Shown here: positions 23,989 through 35,310 of the stretch, piece by piece
How positions within the stretch are numbered: the first letter of the stretch is position 1
Layout: every line of letters begins with the position of its first letter
NCBI GenBank assembly: GCA_947034885.2
Contig: OX344751.2
Coordinates: 11,656,001 to 11,720,000, forward strand
Source: Thuidium tamariscinum
Taxonomy: Eukaryota > Streptophyta > Bryopsida > Hypnales > Thuidiaceae
DNA: 64,000 nucleotides
Direction: 5' to 3'
Made by a program: the position numbers and the translations under genes
Notes under the pieces: model-generated
Databases searched by the model: none
The model's input: only the letters and a program-made list of their open reading frames with translations
Told to the model about the DNA's origin: nothing

Positions 23989-24220
23989 AGTGATCTCCCC
24001 GGGGCACCCCAACATGAAACCTCACAAGGCTGTGTTCAAACTGCTCATGACGTGGCCAACATTTTTTTGGAAAAAACATGTTGATCTCCTTTCTATCCAT
24101 TTTCCTAAGCCTAGAGTGGGGCAACCTCACTCCACATGCTCCAGCCAACTTCTTGCCTTATGCTAAATACTATTTGCTCGAGCCTCTTCTTGAGCCTAGC
24201 GTTGGGGATGCTTTAAGGTC
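23989..24220. repeat. GC-richer island, possible old DNA-transposon remnant
   Basis: Begins near GAGTGATCTCCCCGGGGCAC and ends CTAGCGTTGGGGATGCTTTA. Read inverted, the right edge starts AGCATCCCCAACGCTAG, like the GAGCATTCC starts at 13310 and 22516. The evidence is weak and there is no gene. Confidence 0.3.
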
Positions 24221-24375
24221 AAAGATTAAAAAAAATTAAACTACTCATTTAATCTAGATCAAGTTTCAAGCCATTCTTATATAGATATGAATACAATCAT
24301 AGAGAAGGCACAATAGATTTACACGGAGGCTTTGTTCTTTACAGAATCTATTCTTATTTAAATGAACATTGCACT

Positions 24376-25308
24376 TTAACTCCTAAAGGACCAACATGCC
24401 TTTTTTGGCAACATAGCAATTTTGGGCAGGTACGTGTGGCTAGAGATTTCCATATGTTGGAAACAAACTTTAATAGAAGGTGCAGACGAGGAGTATCTTC
24501 AAAGCCCAACAATTTTCGTGACTTTTGACTACATGGTTGAAAAGTTATCGCATAAAACGTTGTTTGTTTCTCAACTCGGGCAGTTTGGGCAGATCAGAAA
24601 AAATCACTTTTTTTGGAAATAAATATTTGAAATTGATTTTATAGATTTATACATACATGAAAAGCTTTTAATCATTCCATTTGGATTAATGAATCAAAAG
24701 TTATGAAGGATTTTAGTTTGCGGGTAGTTATGGATTCTCTTTTCTAAAATAAACTTTGAAGTCCTTTATTTTACTCAATTTTCAATATTTTTGAAAAAAA
24801 ATAAAAGCATTGGGTGTATATTGTTTATTAAAACATTTGAACCATTGGGATTGGCATTTTTCAATTCAATAAATAAATTGTTACCATTTTTGTATTTTGA
24901 ATCATTCTCTACTTCTTTCTTCTTACTATTTTTTTTGTACATGTTGTACAATTCCAAATGATATGAAAATTTTCAAGCAAGTAGACAACTTGAATTGGAG
25001 AATAATTCCAAAGAGTTGCAACCATTTTGGACATTTTTTCATACAAATGTGACCTTCTGAAGTGCAGCTGCCCGGATTTTCGCAATGGAAAAAAAATTAT
25101 TTTTGTAACTTCAAATAATAATATCTTGCAATCTACATGGCGGAAATTTCGGAAATTTTTTCTACATCTTCCCAAACGAGTGCACTAAGAGATCCTATAG
25201 TTACATGTGTCAAAATTTTTTTTTTTTCTGAAATTTGGTAGCTGTCCTAGAAATGACAATTTTGGAGTAGTTTTGGTGGAAACATAGTTGCGGTCCTTTA
25301 GGGGTTAA
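24376..25308. mobile_element. TTAA-flanked family 1 element
   Basis: The left end is TTAACTCCTAAAGGACCAAC and the inverted right end is TTAACCCCTAAAGGACCGCA, with TTAA at 24376-24379 and 25305-25308. The interior shares ATCATTCCATTT then AAAAGTTATGAAGG with the elements at 10016 and 32766. It is non-coding. Confidence 0.85.
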
Positions 25309-25594
25309 TTTGTAACTATTACAACCTCCTACTATCCAATTTTTTTAATTTTTAATTAATATAAAATATTACACAATAGAAAGAATATTCTAATATCAAA
25401 ATTTGATATTGTATATATGTGAATATTGTATAGGTATGTCCATTTTGACATATTTTATGTTAATTAAGGATACTCAAATTTTCTTGAAGTTTGAAATTGT
25501 CCGGAAATGATATGTCTAATTGTAAAACATTCAATTTTCTTCTATGAGTGTAACTATATACACCTTTCACTAGAAGAAAAGCCTCAAAATCTGT

Positions 25595-25639
25595 GTTTGT
25601 TTCAACATAACGCGTCAAGTGAGTTATGTTGAAACAAAC
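25595..25639. repeat. Perfect 17-bp hairpin
   Basis: GTTTGTTTCAACATAAC at 25595-25611 is followed by its exact inverse at 25623-25639, with an 11-base loop. It lies at the left edge of sequence that matches the GGGTGATTGC family. Confidence 0.7.
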
Positions 25640-26149
25640 GCAGAAAACGCAGTGAAAAAGTGAGAAAATGCAGAAAAATGCATTTTTGAGATGAAATTTG
25701 GATGAAATGGTCTTCTAGTAGACTTCTATCTCTCTTGGAAAGGATTTTAAAAAATAATTAATTTTATGTGGTAAGGAGGTCTACAAAGTGAGCTTCTTCT
25801 TGCTTGTATTTTTAAACATACAAAATATGATTTTGCTAGGTTTTTTGGTCTATGACTATTTTCATAGAGTTGTTACAAATGTACAATTTTTTTTTCTGTT
25901 TAATCATTTTAACTATTTTTAACTAATTTCAACATCCAAGTACCTATTTTCTTGAGATTTGGCACTTTTCTAGTTCTCCTACTTAAAGAAATTTTCTATA
26001 AATTTCCTTCAGTGGATCCCTTTGTCTTAAAGGGGTATACATAATCCATATTTTTGAATTAAAAAAATTCTAATTTTAAAATATTGCCAAAAAAATCATG
26101 AGTACTATTGAAAATGCAACAAAATTGACCGTGTATCTTGCAATCACCC
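25640..26149. mobile_element. GGGTGATTGC-family fragment with intact right end only
   Basis: The interior (GATGAAATTTGGATG, GGTCTTCTAGTAGACTTC, GAGGTCTACAAAG) matches the copy at 52135-52867. It ends TGTATCTTGCAATCACCC at 26149. No left terminal repeat was found, so this copy appears truncated. Confidence 0.65.
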
Positions 26150-26299
26150 AGGTGCATTTCTCCCATATCCAAAGTCTAAAAAATCCTAATTTCAATCATT
26201 CCATAATTGCTTTCTATTCACTTTTACTCACTACTATAAGACATGTGTCATTACCTTGATACTCCCAACTTTGAAAAGGCCCCAAAAAATACACTCTAC

Positions 26300-26722
26300 G
26301 CTTTGGTTGGATACTTGGATATCACTCCATCCCTTGTTTGGAATTACTGCACTTTTAGAAGTTGGCTAATGGGAGTGGTTGACAATTGGTGCTTCTACCT
26401 TAACTAGACAAACTGGAAGGTGGATAGACTTTGTACACTAGCATGAATAGAATTAGTATTTGGTTTGGGAGGAAGAAGAATGTATAGATTGAGCATTCTA
26501 AAGAAAAGGTAACATCAAATTAATTCCAAAAAATGTAGGTGTTGGCAGTTTGGCACACACTCGTTTGGAAACTAGTATAAATTAGGATAGAATAGAATTC
26601 CAACCAACGAGAGTAGAATTCCAACCATCCATTGCTAACTAGGGATCCATAGTACCTAACATCTACAAGAATATAAGAGTAGCTATTTTCAACCAAGGTT
26701 AGAATTGAATTCCAACCAAAGC
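26300..26722. mobile_element. Possible MITE with GCTTTGGTTGGA ends
   Basis: GCTTTGGTTGGA at 26300-26311 is mirrored by TCCAACCAAAGC at 26711-26722, with further AATTCCAACCA motifs inside (about 26600-26630). No clear target-site duplication is visible. It is non-coding. Confidence 0.4.
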
Positions 26723-26985
26723 TTGAAATGTATTTTTTACTCTTTTTTTTAGACTAGGACTAATGGATGATTGCAAGAAATACTTCATGTTTTTGGCCAC
26801 AGGACTAATAGTGCTACGCAATATTGGCAATACAGTGCGTCAGCACTATGCCTACAAATCTTAACCATCAATTTTGGGCACTTACAGATCTAGGTCGCGA
26901 GTTCGTACTATGCAATCTTATAGACTTCTACAAAGCACTATTGAGGCCACTACTAGCAAAAAATAGTAGAAAAAGGGGCTATAAA

Positions 26986-27736
26986 CCTGGGTGAATGCAA
27001 AAAAGACTTGTACTATTTAGCGTCACACTTTGAGTGATGGAGTTGTCATCTGCTATAAATTTTGAAGCATTAACTCTTTGAACTTGAAATTTTTATTGGA
27101 CATGGATAACTTGATAGTAATCAAAACGCTTATTTAAAAAAAAAAAAAAATCATTTTATATTTAACTTTAAATTTAGCTAATTTATCACACTTTGTAGTT
27201 TAGAGATTTTTCATATTGTGGAGTACGTAAAATTAATGATTTAGAGATGAGATTTCTAGGGTATATTCCTACACTAGGTAGGCATGTTTCTACCAAAGGA
27301 AATTTAAAAATTCATTATTCTCTTTCTTCTACATGTGTGCTAATAGGCCTCCCTTGCGCGCACATTTTTGATCAATCAAGATGGTTTTCAGATCATTATT
27401 TTAGTGAAATATCTTCACTATAAAATCTTCCCAAATGGGAAATTTTTAGTTTTAAGAAAAATTACTTTCTCTATTTTTTACAAATTAGAAAATGTGAAAC
27501 TATAGTGAAAGTTACAATTTTCATGAAATTATGCACTTTTCTACTTCTCCTACTTAGAAAATTTTCCTATGCTTTTCCTTCCTAGGGTACCTTCTTCTTG
27601 AAGGTATATTCATCAAACATATTTTTCACTATTTTTTAAGATTGATTTACTAATTATACAATACTCCTAAAGAAAAAAATGAGTATTGCGCAAAATGTTA
27701 CGCTTTTCAGAAGGTCTTTCTTGCAATGACCCACCT
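26986..27736. mobile_element. GGGTGATTGC-family element, TSD ACCT, nested
   Basis: The body is 26990-27732, flanked by ACCT at 26986-26989 and 27733-27736. The left end is GGGTGAATGCAAAAAAGACTT; the right end finishes TCTTTCTTGCAATGACCC. Sequence right of it (27737-28267) is the right part of a second family member, so this copy seems to have inserted into that one. There is no open frame. Confidence 0.8.
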
Positions 27737-28267
27737 TTTCATTTTTAGTGATTCAAAAAAAATTCAAAAAATTATTTTAAGAAAATACATTTTTTTAGAC
27801 AAGATTGTATTGACAATATTACAATAAAAATTCCTATGAAACAATTTTTCCCTCTTCATAGCCTTTGTGCAAAAGAAGGTCACTTTGACCCCATGTATGC
27901 AACAAACATGTTGCCAAACATGTTGTGTGCAACAAATATGTTGCTAATTTTTTATGTTAATAATGTTAATAGACCTTCAACTTCTTAAATTTATGGCTTC
28001 AAATTCAAATTTTTGGGTCAAAAATAGGACTAAAATAGTAAAATCCCCCCCAATGGCCAAGGTAGACACCCACTTGGAGGCAGATTAAAAATAGTAAACT
28101 AACTTTTTTTTAAATTGAAAAAATTACTCATCATCTAAAACTTTTGTGTACACCTTCATTCCAAATTTCAAGCCCATAGGACAAAAGATGAAAAATTTAT
28201 GAGCAAAAAACAACTTATTGGAGGTCAAGGGGACAAAAAGAAGGACAAGTGTTTCTTGCAATCACCC
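27737..28267. mobile_element. GGGTGATTGC-family fragment, right part
   Basis: Ends GTGTTTCTTGCAATCACCC at 28267. The interior matches the right half of 39524-40251: GGTCACTTTGACCCCATG, CCAAGGTAGACACCCA, and CAAGGGGACAAAAAGAAGG. A possible left end is GGATGATTGCAAGAAATACT at 26765, with the nested copy in between; the flanks there do not match well (TAAT versus TACA). Confidence 0.65.
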
Positions 28268-28479
28268 TACAAGAAATCTCCCAAAATAATGAGTGGGAAA
28301 GTAGTTCTCGAATGGTCAAAATTGGAAGTCTTGATGTACTAAGAGTAGGTTCAAACCAACTTTTGGCTTCCAAATCTCATAATAATTTGAACTCATGGAA
28401 AAAAATTATGAAAAATTGACAATTTCTATGATTTTTAACTTCCAACATGGCAAAAAATTTCCATTGCCTTACACTACTC

Positions 28480-30900
28480 TAGAACATATGTATGCGGAAT
28501 TACTGAAGCGCTTGACCATGGGTGGTTCTACCATACACAGTATTGTATTGACTTCTCTACCCACGCCACTTAATAAGTGTAAAAGTTGGAAGTAAAGCAC
28601 CCCCCCGCTCTTCCGACCAAGATCACTACGGAAGTCATGGCTGCCGGGAGCTTCTGCAAAACGACCTCCTTCAGTGTATATTCTCCTATAATGCTTGGCT
28701 TGCCTTGTAAGTACATCCTGAGACTGTTCAGTCGCCAAGCTTCCACAGCTGGGGTCGCTGGGGGCTGATCGATTTGTGTCTGTACGTTACGCAATTTGAA
28801 CTTTTGAAGGCCAAGTGAGTGAGATATCAAGCAGTGGTTTTTAATTAATTAGTTGATCATGTACGAGTGCCAGAGAAGGAATGGTTTTCATTCGTCAGTC
28901 CATCGATGAAGTCGACTTCGTCGTCGATCGAGTTGCTTTGTCTGGCTAGCTACACTGATTTGTCCTGCTACAGTAGTGAAGGCCGGGGGAACGACAGTAG
29001 CGTGTGAACCTAGAAAATTAGTGAATTTAGTAATCTTTCAACCTGAACTAATTGGAAAGAGTGTGACTTGCTAAACGAGTGTAACACGGATGAAAGCAGT
29101 GTAGCTTCTAGATGCATTCTAATTCGATCGGGTCGCTACGTGTTGTCATTTGTTTTCTTCCAATCCTTCCGCTTCTCTTTCTTTCTTAAATATGGAGACT
29201 GTGGATTATATTGCTTAAACAAGTGGGTAAACTTTTTATTTCCGCACGTAAACTCAATTATTTTATGACCAAAGTGATACTCCGTATGATTATCTTGGCG
29301 TTTGTCAAGGCGTGGGAATGGTCACGTTTTACCTCTTTAAGCCTTCAACGTCAATTTCGTTGAATTGGCGATCATGTTTCACTACTTTGGGCAGTTCAGG
29401 ACGTCTGTACCAGTCTGTACTACTCTGTGGCCTGAAATTAGAGATGTAAGCTTATGTCATTTTTGACTGCGAATATTTCGTTAAATTGACCAATTTATCG
29501 AAATTATATGAGTTGTTTTGAGCAGATTCACATGTGTGTAGCGGTTGAAGTGAATGATCGCATTAATAGTTTGTGAGTAGTCTTGACCCTGAGGCGCTAC
29601 CTGAGGTCGGTGAAATTATCGTATATCTAGCTAGTGACTATTCAGAAAAGTGTGCTCGAGAAAGGGAAATTGTAATGTGCCCACGGCCTGACTGAAGATC
29701 AATAGTGACAGCAATTAATGATCTAGCGCATCAATATCGTTTTCTCCACACGAGACAATTAAAGAACGCCACATCTCTGCAAGACAGAGACAACTGGTGA
29801 TTGTAGGCAATTCGATTCTGCACTTGGATCCGGCCAGTTGCAGATGAATGATGTAATCCTTCTACAGTAGCTAGAAACTTTGACTCGTGACCACAGGAGA
29901 TCGATATAAATAGTATGATCACAACCCATGTGTTGACGGCGAAACATTTTAAAGAATTGATGGATCCAACAAGATGATGACTTGGAATTTAACCTAGCCA
30001 ACATACAGACAATTGACCGGAAACCGAAATACGAGAGGAGTGCTGATCGAGCACTGTGGACACGCCACTCCGCCAATGGATAAAAAGACCGCAGTCGTAA
30101 CAAAACTGTCGGCAGCCTCTGACTGTACTTCGAGAAAATAAGGAATATGCGACCGCTGGAGGTAGCTTCCTCGTGAAGACTGCCGGTAACCCTAGCTTGT
30201 CCATTGCTAGAATAAAACCGAACATGAATTACGCACTCTCTTGATGTTCAACCTAGACGGTCGGCTTCAGTTTGGGTTGTGTTGATAAGGGTTTGAGGGT
30301 CTTTCTTGTGTCGACAATCGCTCGCAGTGTTGACGATTCATCCTGAAGGACTGACGGCTCTCTGACTTTGATTTGTTGTGAGTGATGCATTGTTTTGAGT
30401 GATGCATTGTTTAAGTCTCTGTGTCTTTCGTTTAAGTTTTAACGGCTAGCTTTCCTTTGCGCTTGCTTCTGACCTAATTTTTTTGGGTGCTGTGATTGGT
30501 AGGAGCCACGACGAATTGTAATTCCCCAATTTCAGCGAAATCCTCGCCAACTGAGTCACACAAGGAGTCGAACTTAAGCTCAATTCGGTAAACCCTCACC
30601 GCAAAAGCAGACATTTGTGCGACAACTACAAAATCTCTTTCAGATGATATATCAGGCTCCTAAAACTTTATCATTTGTAAGTAGGTAAGAGCACACAAAG
30701 GTTGTGTTCAACCTTATCAACTGTAACGCAACTAGATATCTGTATATTCAAAAACAAATCAACGAGAGGCAGGGTCTACGAAATTGATTGGTCCAATCAT
30801 ATTTAACCCCTATGGCAAGAATGGTTGTGTTAGTTTGGAAGATTTCCCTAGATCCCATTTACAATAACTCGGTAGTAACGTAGTGACGTTGATTATGTTC
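28480..30900. other. GC-richer intergenic tract without recognisable gene
   Basis: Base composition resembles the gene islands. All open frames are short (at most about 115 codons, minus strand 30103-29759) and show no family motif, and I found no consistent exon chain. It includes a short direct repeat GAGTGATGCATTGTTT near 30377 and 30399. It could be promoter or UTR sequence, a non-coding transcript or a very decayed gene. Confidence 0.35.
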
Positions 30901-30909
30901 TTTGAGAAG

Positions 30910-30916
30910 TATATAA
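30910..30916 (+). promoter_or_regulatory. TATA box of the 31078 gene
   Basis: TATATAA lies 168 bases upstream of the ATG at 31078 in a GC-balanced context (AAGTATATAACCTC). A transcript starting about 30 bases downstream would have a 5' UTR of roughly 135 bases. Motif and position only. Confidence 0.5.
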
Positions 30917-31077
30917 CCTCTACACTCCTATTCATGGAACATTCCATTCCACTACCACAAGCACACTCGTAGTATAAAACTTTAGGGCTCCTAAAGAAGC
31001 CCTAAACCAGGAAAAGAAATTCTAACCCTAGCATCTTGAGGGTTTCGGCATTTTGCAGGCCGAAAGCACAAGACACC

Positions 31078-31560
31078 ATGGGCTTCAAATCGTCACTTGC
31101 AATTGTGCGAACCACGCGGTTCAAAAGAAAGCTGCCGAGCGCGTTGACACCCCCGGCCACGCCATTCAACAACACGTCCTTCCTAATCCAGCTGCAGCAA
31201 CTGCGCGAGCAATACAAGAATCATTGTTCCTCCCCAACAAAACATTTTCGATTCGACCAATACGGATCTATGGACAATATGATCACCAGCTCCTTTGCGG
31301 CTCCAGCTTCGCCGCAAAACCATCCCAACATCTCGGGGACGCATTCGAATCATTCCAGCAACATTCACTATGAGTGCTCACAAAACAGCGAGTGCTCTAC
31401 AGCTGGACAAAACAAAGAGGGCTCCGATTCTCCAGAGGCACGAATTCTTTCATGTGAGTCAGATCAATCAGGGATTGAGCAACAATTGAGCTCCTGCAGT
31501 GAGGATGCAAGCTTCGACTATGACGGAATTGAAAATCGGAACTGGTCCAGAGATGCGTGA
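31078..31560 (+). CDS. Unrecognised 160-residue hypothetical protein, possibly frameshift-shortened
   Basis: Single-exon frame of 160 residues starting MGFKSSLAIVRTTRFKRKL, with a strong start context (ACACCATGGGC) and a TATA box upstream. It has a basic N-terminus, a TPPATPFNNTSFLIQLQ motif at about 24-40, then a Ser/Asn/Gln-rich and acidic tail that looks disordered. No signal peptide or membrane segment is seen. I do not recognise the family. A second copy of the 3' part at 42465-42087 (minus strand) continues the sequence in an open frame (RFHLALPFYERRGFLSW). Here that continuation is cut by the TGA at 31558 and a 4-5 base deletion near 31598, so this copy may be truncated. Possibly expressed as a short protein; otherwise a decaying gene. 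Confidence 0.5.
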   Translation: MGFKSSLAIVRTTRFKRKLPSALTPPATPFNNTSFLIQLQQLREQYKNHCSSPTKHFRFDQYGSMDNMITSSFAAPASPQNHPNISGTHSNHSSNIHYECSQNSECSTAGQNKEGSDSPEARILSCESDQSGIEQQLSSCSEDASFDYDGIENRNWSRDA

Positions 31561-32014
31561 AGGAGATGGCAATCTCAGGATCCGGCATCGCCAGCATTTC
31601 ATGGACAACTTGGACCAACATGCTCAAACCTCTCCACTGGCAGGTCTTGGCTACTGAATCGGAGATTTCATTTGGCTCTTCCATTCTACGAAATTCGTAG
31701 GCTGATGGGAGTTTCCATAACATTCAGTAGCCCATGGAAGGACTGCCTTCCCCTTGGTGAAGTCCCCATCACCTAATTTCATCTGACATTTCTTGGAGTT
31801 GCAACTTTAGTTATTGAATGGTGTGGAATACCATTGGTGCTTGATGGAGTGGTGTGGGATATTTCACACCATTTCATCCGTTAGAAGGCAGTGTGACAGG
31901 CTGCTACTGAATGTTATGTCTTTGTTTCTTTGTCAATTTTTCTATTTGTTTACACAGCGTCTATGTAGATGTGAAACCACCTAATTAAGTCGTAGATGCT
32001 GAAAAGAGAACTAC

Positions 32015-32020
32015 AATAAA
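32015..32020 (+). terminator. Possible polyadenylation signal after the 31078 gene
   Basis: AATAAA occurs about 455 bases downstream of the stop codon, just before the sequence becomes AT-rich repeat. The motif is common in AT-rich DNA, so support is weak. Confidence 0.25.
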
Positions 32021-32765
32021 TGGGGGTATTAAAGGGACCCCTACTCCTTAATTGCTATTCCACACTGCATAAATATCTATCTTTTTTGTACATCAATAAT
32101 CATTAAAATGTTTAAAAGTTGTATACCATGCTTCAAAAACTCATAGTTCTCTATGATAAGTCCCTTTAATTTTTTGGTCCCCTTAAAACCTCTATTGAAT
32201 GTTTATGTGAAGGTAATTGATCCTTATATGGTTATGGATATTATTTATAGGTATTACTACAACACTAGTGCAAATTGCAACAACACCATAAAGGCTTTGA
32301 CAAGCATGATTTGGGTTTAGCAAAAACAAATGAATGAAAATTTGTAGGATGAAAATGGAATATATGGATTGGATATAACAATTTGCTTTTACTTAAGAAT
32401 GTCACTTATATCATTGCATGAAAACAAGCTCCTTGTCACATTTTGATGTCATGTTTTCATCTTGTTGTACTTTTCATTTGGTTAGTTTTGTTTTTCTCAA
32501 TGATTACTCACTTTATGAAGTCTCTAAGTTTAAGTGCAAATATCAATTTGTCAAATTTATTTATCTTGTAGTAAATGATAAGTTTGTGTGCTTTAAAAGT
32601 AGAAAATTAGAATTGACCTTATCTTTGCTATCATCCCCTAAATGAATGCGCATTCAAAAAGTGGATGCAATTTGGTCAATCTTAATTGTAACTTTTCAAA
32701 AAATCCAATTTTAATGACTAGTTTAATCTAAAAGAGACTTGTTGAATTTTGGTTCTATTCCATTT

Positions 32766-33717
32766 TGAACCCCTAAAGTTCCAAGGCATGTTTTTTGGAA
32801 ATATAGATTTTTTGGGTTGGTCACCACGAGTGTAATTTTGGGGTTTTTTCTTATGATTTTTCACACAACTTGTGGAGTTGTGGTTAAGGAGTAGCTTCAA
32901 AGCAAAACAATTTTTATAACTTTTGACTTAATGATTAAAAAATTAAAGTATAATATGTAGTTTCTTTCCAAGCTTGAGGAACTTGGGAAGTTAAAAAAAA
33001 CACTTCTTAAAGAAATAAAAATTTGAAATTGATTCTCTAAATTTATAGATATATTGAAGGCTTTGAATCATTCTATTTTAATCAATGAGATAAAAGTTAT
33101 GAAGAGTTTTAGTTTGTAAGTACTTATAAAATTTTGACCCTAAAATAAACTTTGAAGTCCTTTATTTTACTCAATTTTCGATATTTTTGAAAAAAAATGA
33201 AAAAAATTGGGTGTATATTGACTATTAAAACATCATAACCATGAAGGTTGAAAAATTTCAATTCCATAAATAAATTCTTAACAATTTAGTTTTTTGAATC
33301 ATTCTTTACTTCTTTCTACTTATTGTTTTCTCCTATGTGTTTTCCAATTCCAAATTATCTAAAAAATTTCAAGCATGTAGCCAATTTGATTTGAAGAATA
33401 AATCCAAAGACGCACTACCATTATAGATATTTTCTCATACAAATATGAGCATATGAAGTGCAAAAGCCCAATTTTTCATAAAAATTAAAAAAAAAAATTC
33501 TCAACTCAAATGCTAATATCTTGCAAGAAATATGATGAAAATTTCTGAAATTTTTTCTACATCTTCCCAAACTAGAATACTACAAGATCTTATAGTCATG
33601 TGTGTCCAAAAATGTTTTGAAAAAAACCCTTGGTACTTGTATAAAAGAAGGGTAGTTTTAAAGTACTTTTCATGAGTCTGTATGATAAAAACATAGTCTA
33701 AAACCTTAACGACTTAA
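32766..33717. mobile_element. Family 1 element nested in the 32632-35310 host
   Basis: Begins TGAACCCCTAAAGTTCCAAG and ends ACCTTAACGACTTAA. The terminal TTAA is partly mutated on the left. The interior parallels 24376-25308 (TTGATTCTCTAAATTTATAG, AATCATTCTATTTTAATC, CTCAATTTTCGATATTTTTG). It interrupts host sequence that is continuous at 46534-47398. Confidence 0.75.
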
Positions 33718-34091
33718 AAATTTCAAAATTAGCAATTGCAAGCTCCAAGTTCTTGAATCAAATTTATTTACTCAATATTGAATGTTTCAATTTTATTTTT
33801 TTCTTTTAAAATGGTTTAAATTTAGGCTACAAAATTATGTTTATTATTCTAACCTTCATTTATGCATAAAATTCCAAATCATTTATATACATTATCATCA
33901 ATATAATTTTATTTCACTCCTTTACTTTAGAAGATTAGGATCATTTGATTTTTCGCTAAAATTTAAAAAAAGATCAACATCAATAAAAATTTAGATAGAT
34001 TGATGGATCGATAGATCGATTAAGATAGGATATAAAAGATTTTATTCCAAGGTCATTTCTAAAGATCTTTTTGTTGCAAAAAATCAAAAAA

Positions 34092-35026
34092 TCAACCCCT
34101 AAAGGACCAAGCCCTATTTTTTGCCAAAAAACATTGAAAATTGCCATTTTCATAGCAAAGAGTAAAAAAATATAAATTTTGTTTCCACATCTGAGTATCT
34201 AACCATAGGATCTTACACCTTACTGGTATAAAAAAGTGTAGAAAAAATTTCAAATTTTTTGACCCCATAGATTGCAAGATATTTGCATTTAAAGTAGAAA
34301 AAACAAGTTTTTTAGCACATTGCGGGACTAGATTTTTTGACTTTGAACATTTTTAACATAAAAATATTGCACTAAAGAATTTTGAGCTTTAAATATTTAT
34401 AGTGTAAAATTGAGTAGAGAATCTAGGGAAAAAAAATAATTTCAAAAAAATTTAATTTTCATATTTAAGGAAATTGTTAAGTAGAACTGTAGAAGTAGGT
34501 ACGAGATAAAAAGAAAATCTAAATTATTAATATCTTTTAGATGGAATTAAAATGCACTAATCCTAATGGTGAGATTATTCTAGCAAGTAAACCAAACCAT
34601 GAATTCTTTTTAAAAAAATTGCAAACATTGCATTTAGAAATGAATCCTACAAGTTATTTTTTTAAGAAGATGCTCTATTTGCTCAAAAAACAAGAATATC
34701 CATAACTTTTTCATAACATATCCAAATGAAATGAATCAAATCTTTCTAGATAGACAAAAGTATAATCTATAAGGAAAAAATTTAAGAAAAAGAATTTCAA
34801 AGCTTTTTTTACTGCCCGAATTGCCCACCAATCCACCATTCCCTATTTTGAGCTTATTTGGGCATAACATTTGTTCCCAGGCACTAATTGAAAAAATAAT
34901 TATATCCCTACAAAGATATTCAGTTTTTCTATCTCCATAAAAAGTTTCAAAAATTCAGAACAAAAATTCAGCCCGTAGGTACTTGCCTGAAATCACATTT
35001 GTCCCCTTGAAGAGACAAGGGGTTAA
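34092..35026. mobile_element. Second family 1 element nested in the same host
   Basis: The left end is TCAACCCCTAAAGGACCAAG and the right end finishes GACAAGGGGTTAA. A related but eroded copy occupies about 38070-38940 (both contain AACCATAGGATCTT and an ACAAGTTTTTT tract). It is non-coding. Confidence 0.75.
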
Positions 35027-35310
35027 GTAGAAAAAATTCATTCTAATTTCCGTCTTTACTTGTACCTCTTCGAACAATTTCAAATTAATTTTATTGTTTT
35101 TTAAGTACTTTTGCATTTTTTTCACTTTAGTTATAAAATCATAATGATAACCTAATTTTCATGAAATTAAGTAAAATTTTCACAATAGTACTTATTTCAT
35201 AGAGTCATACAATACAATTATATGTTTGATATTTGGACACAATTTGAGAGGTTAAATTTAACTTAAATATGATGTTTCACAAAGGATATAGTCCTAATGA
35301 GAGACACCTT

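Larger units (their letters stand above)
32632..35310. mobile_element. Family 1 host element interrupted by two nested insertions
   Basis: The segments 32632-32765, 33718-34091 and 35027-about 35300 together follow the uninterrupted element at 46534-47398 from end to end. Matches are GCGCATTCAAAAAGTGGATG against 46555; GCAAGCTCCAAGTTCTTGAATC against about 46715; and CTTTACTTGTACC, GATAACCTAATTTTC, GGACACAATTTGAGAGG against 47130-47335. The host's own TTAA ends are eroded. The two inserted pieces are separate family 1 elements, listed below. Confidence 0.8.

Noticed and set aside
29759..30103. Overlapping minus-strand frames in the 28.5-30.9 kb GC-richer tract
   Set aside because: No family resemblance, no consistent start or splice structure; recorded only as an unexplained tract.
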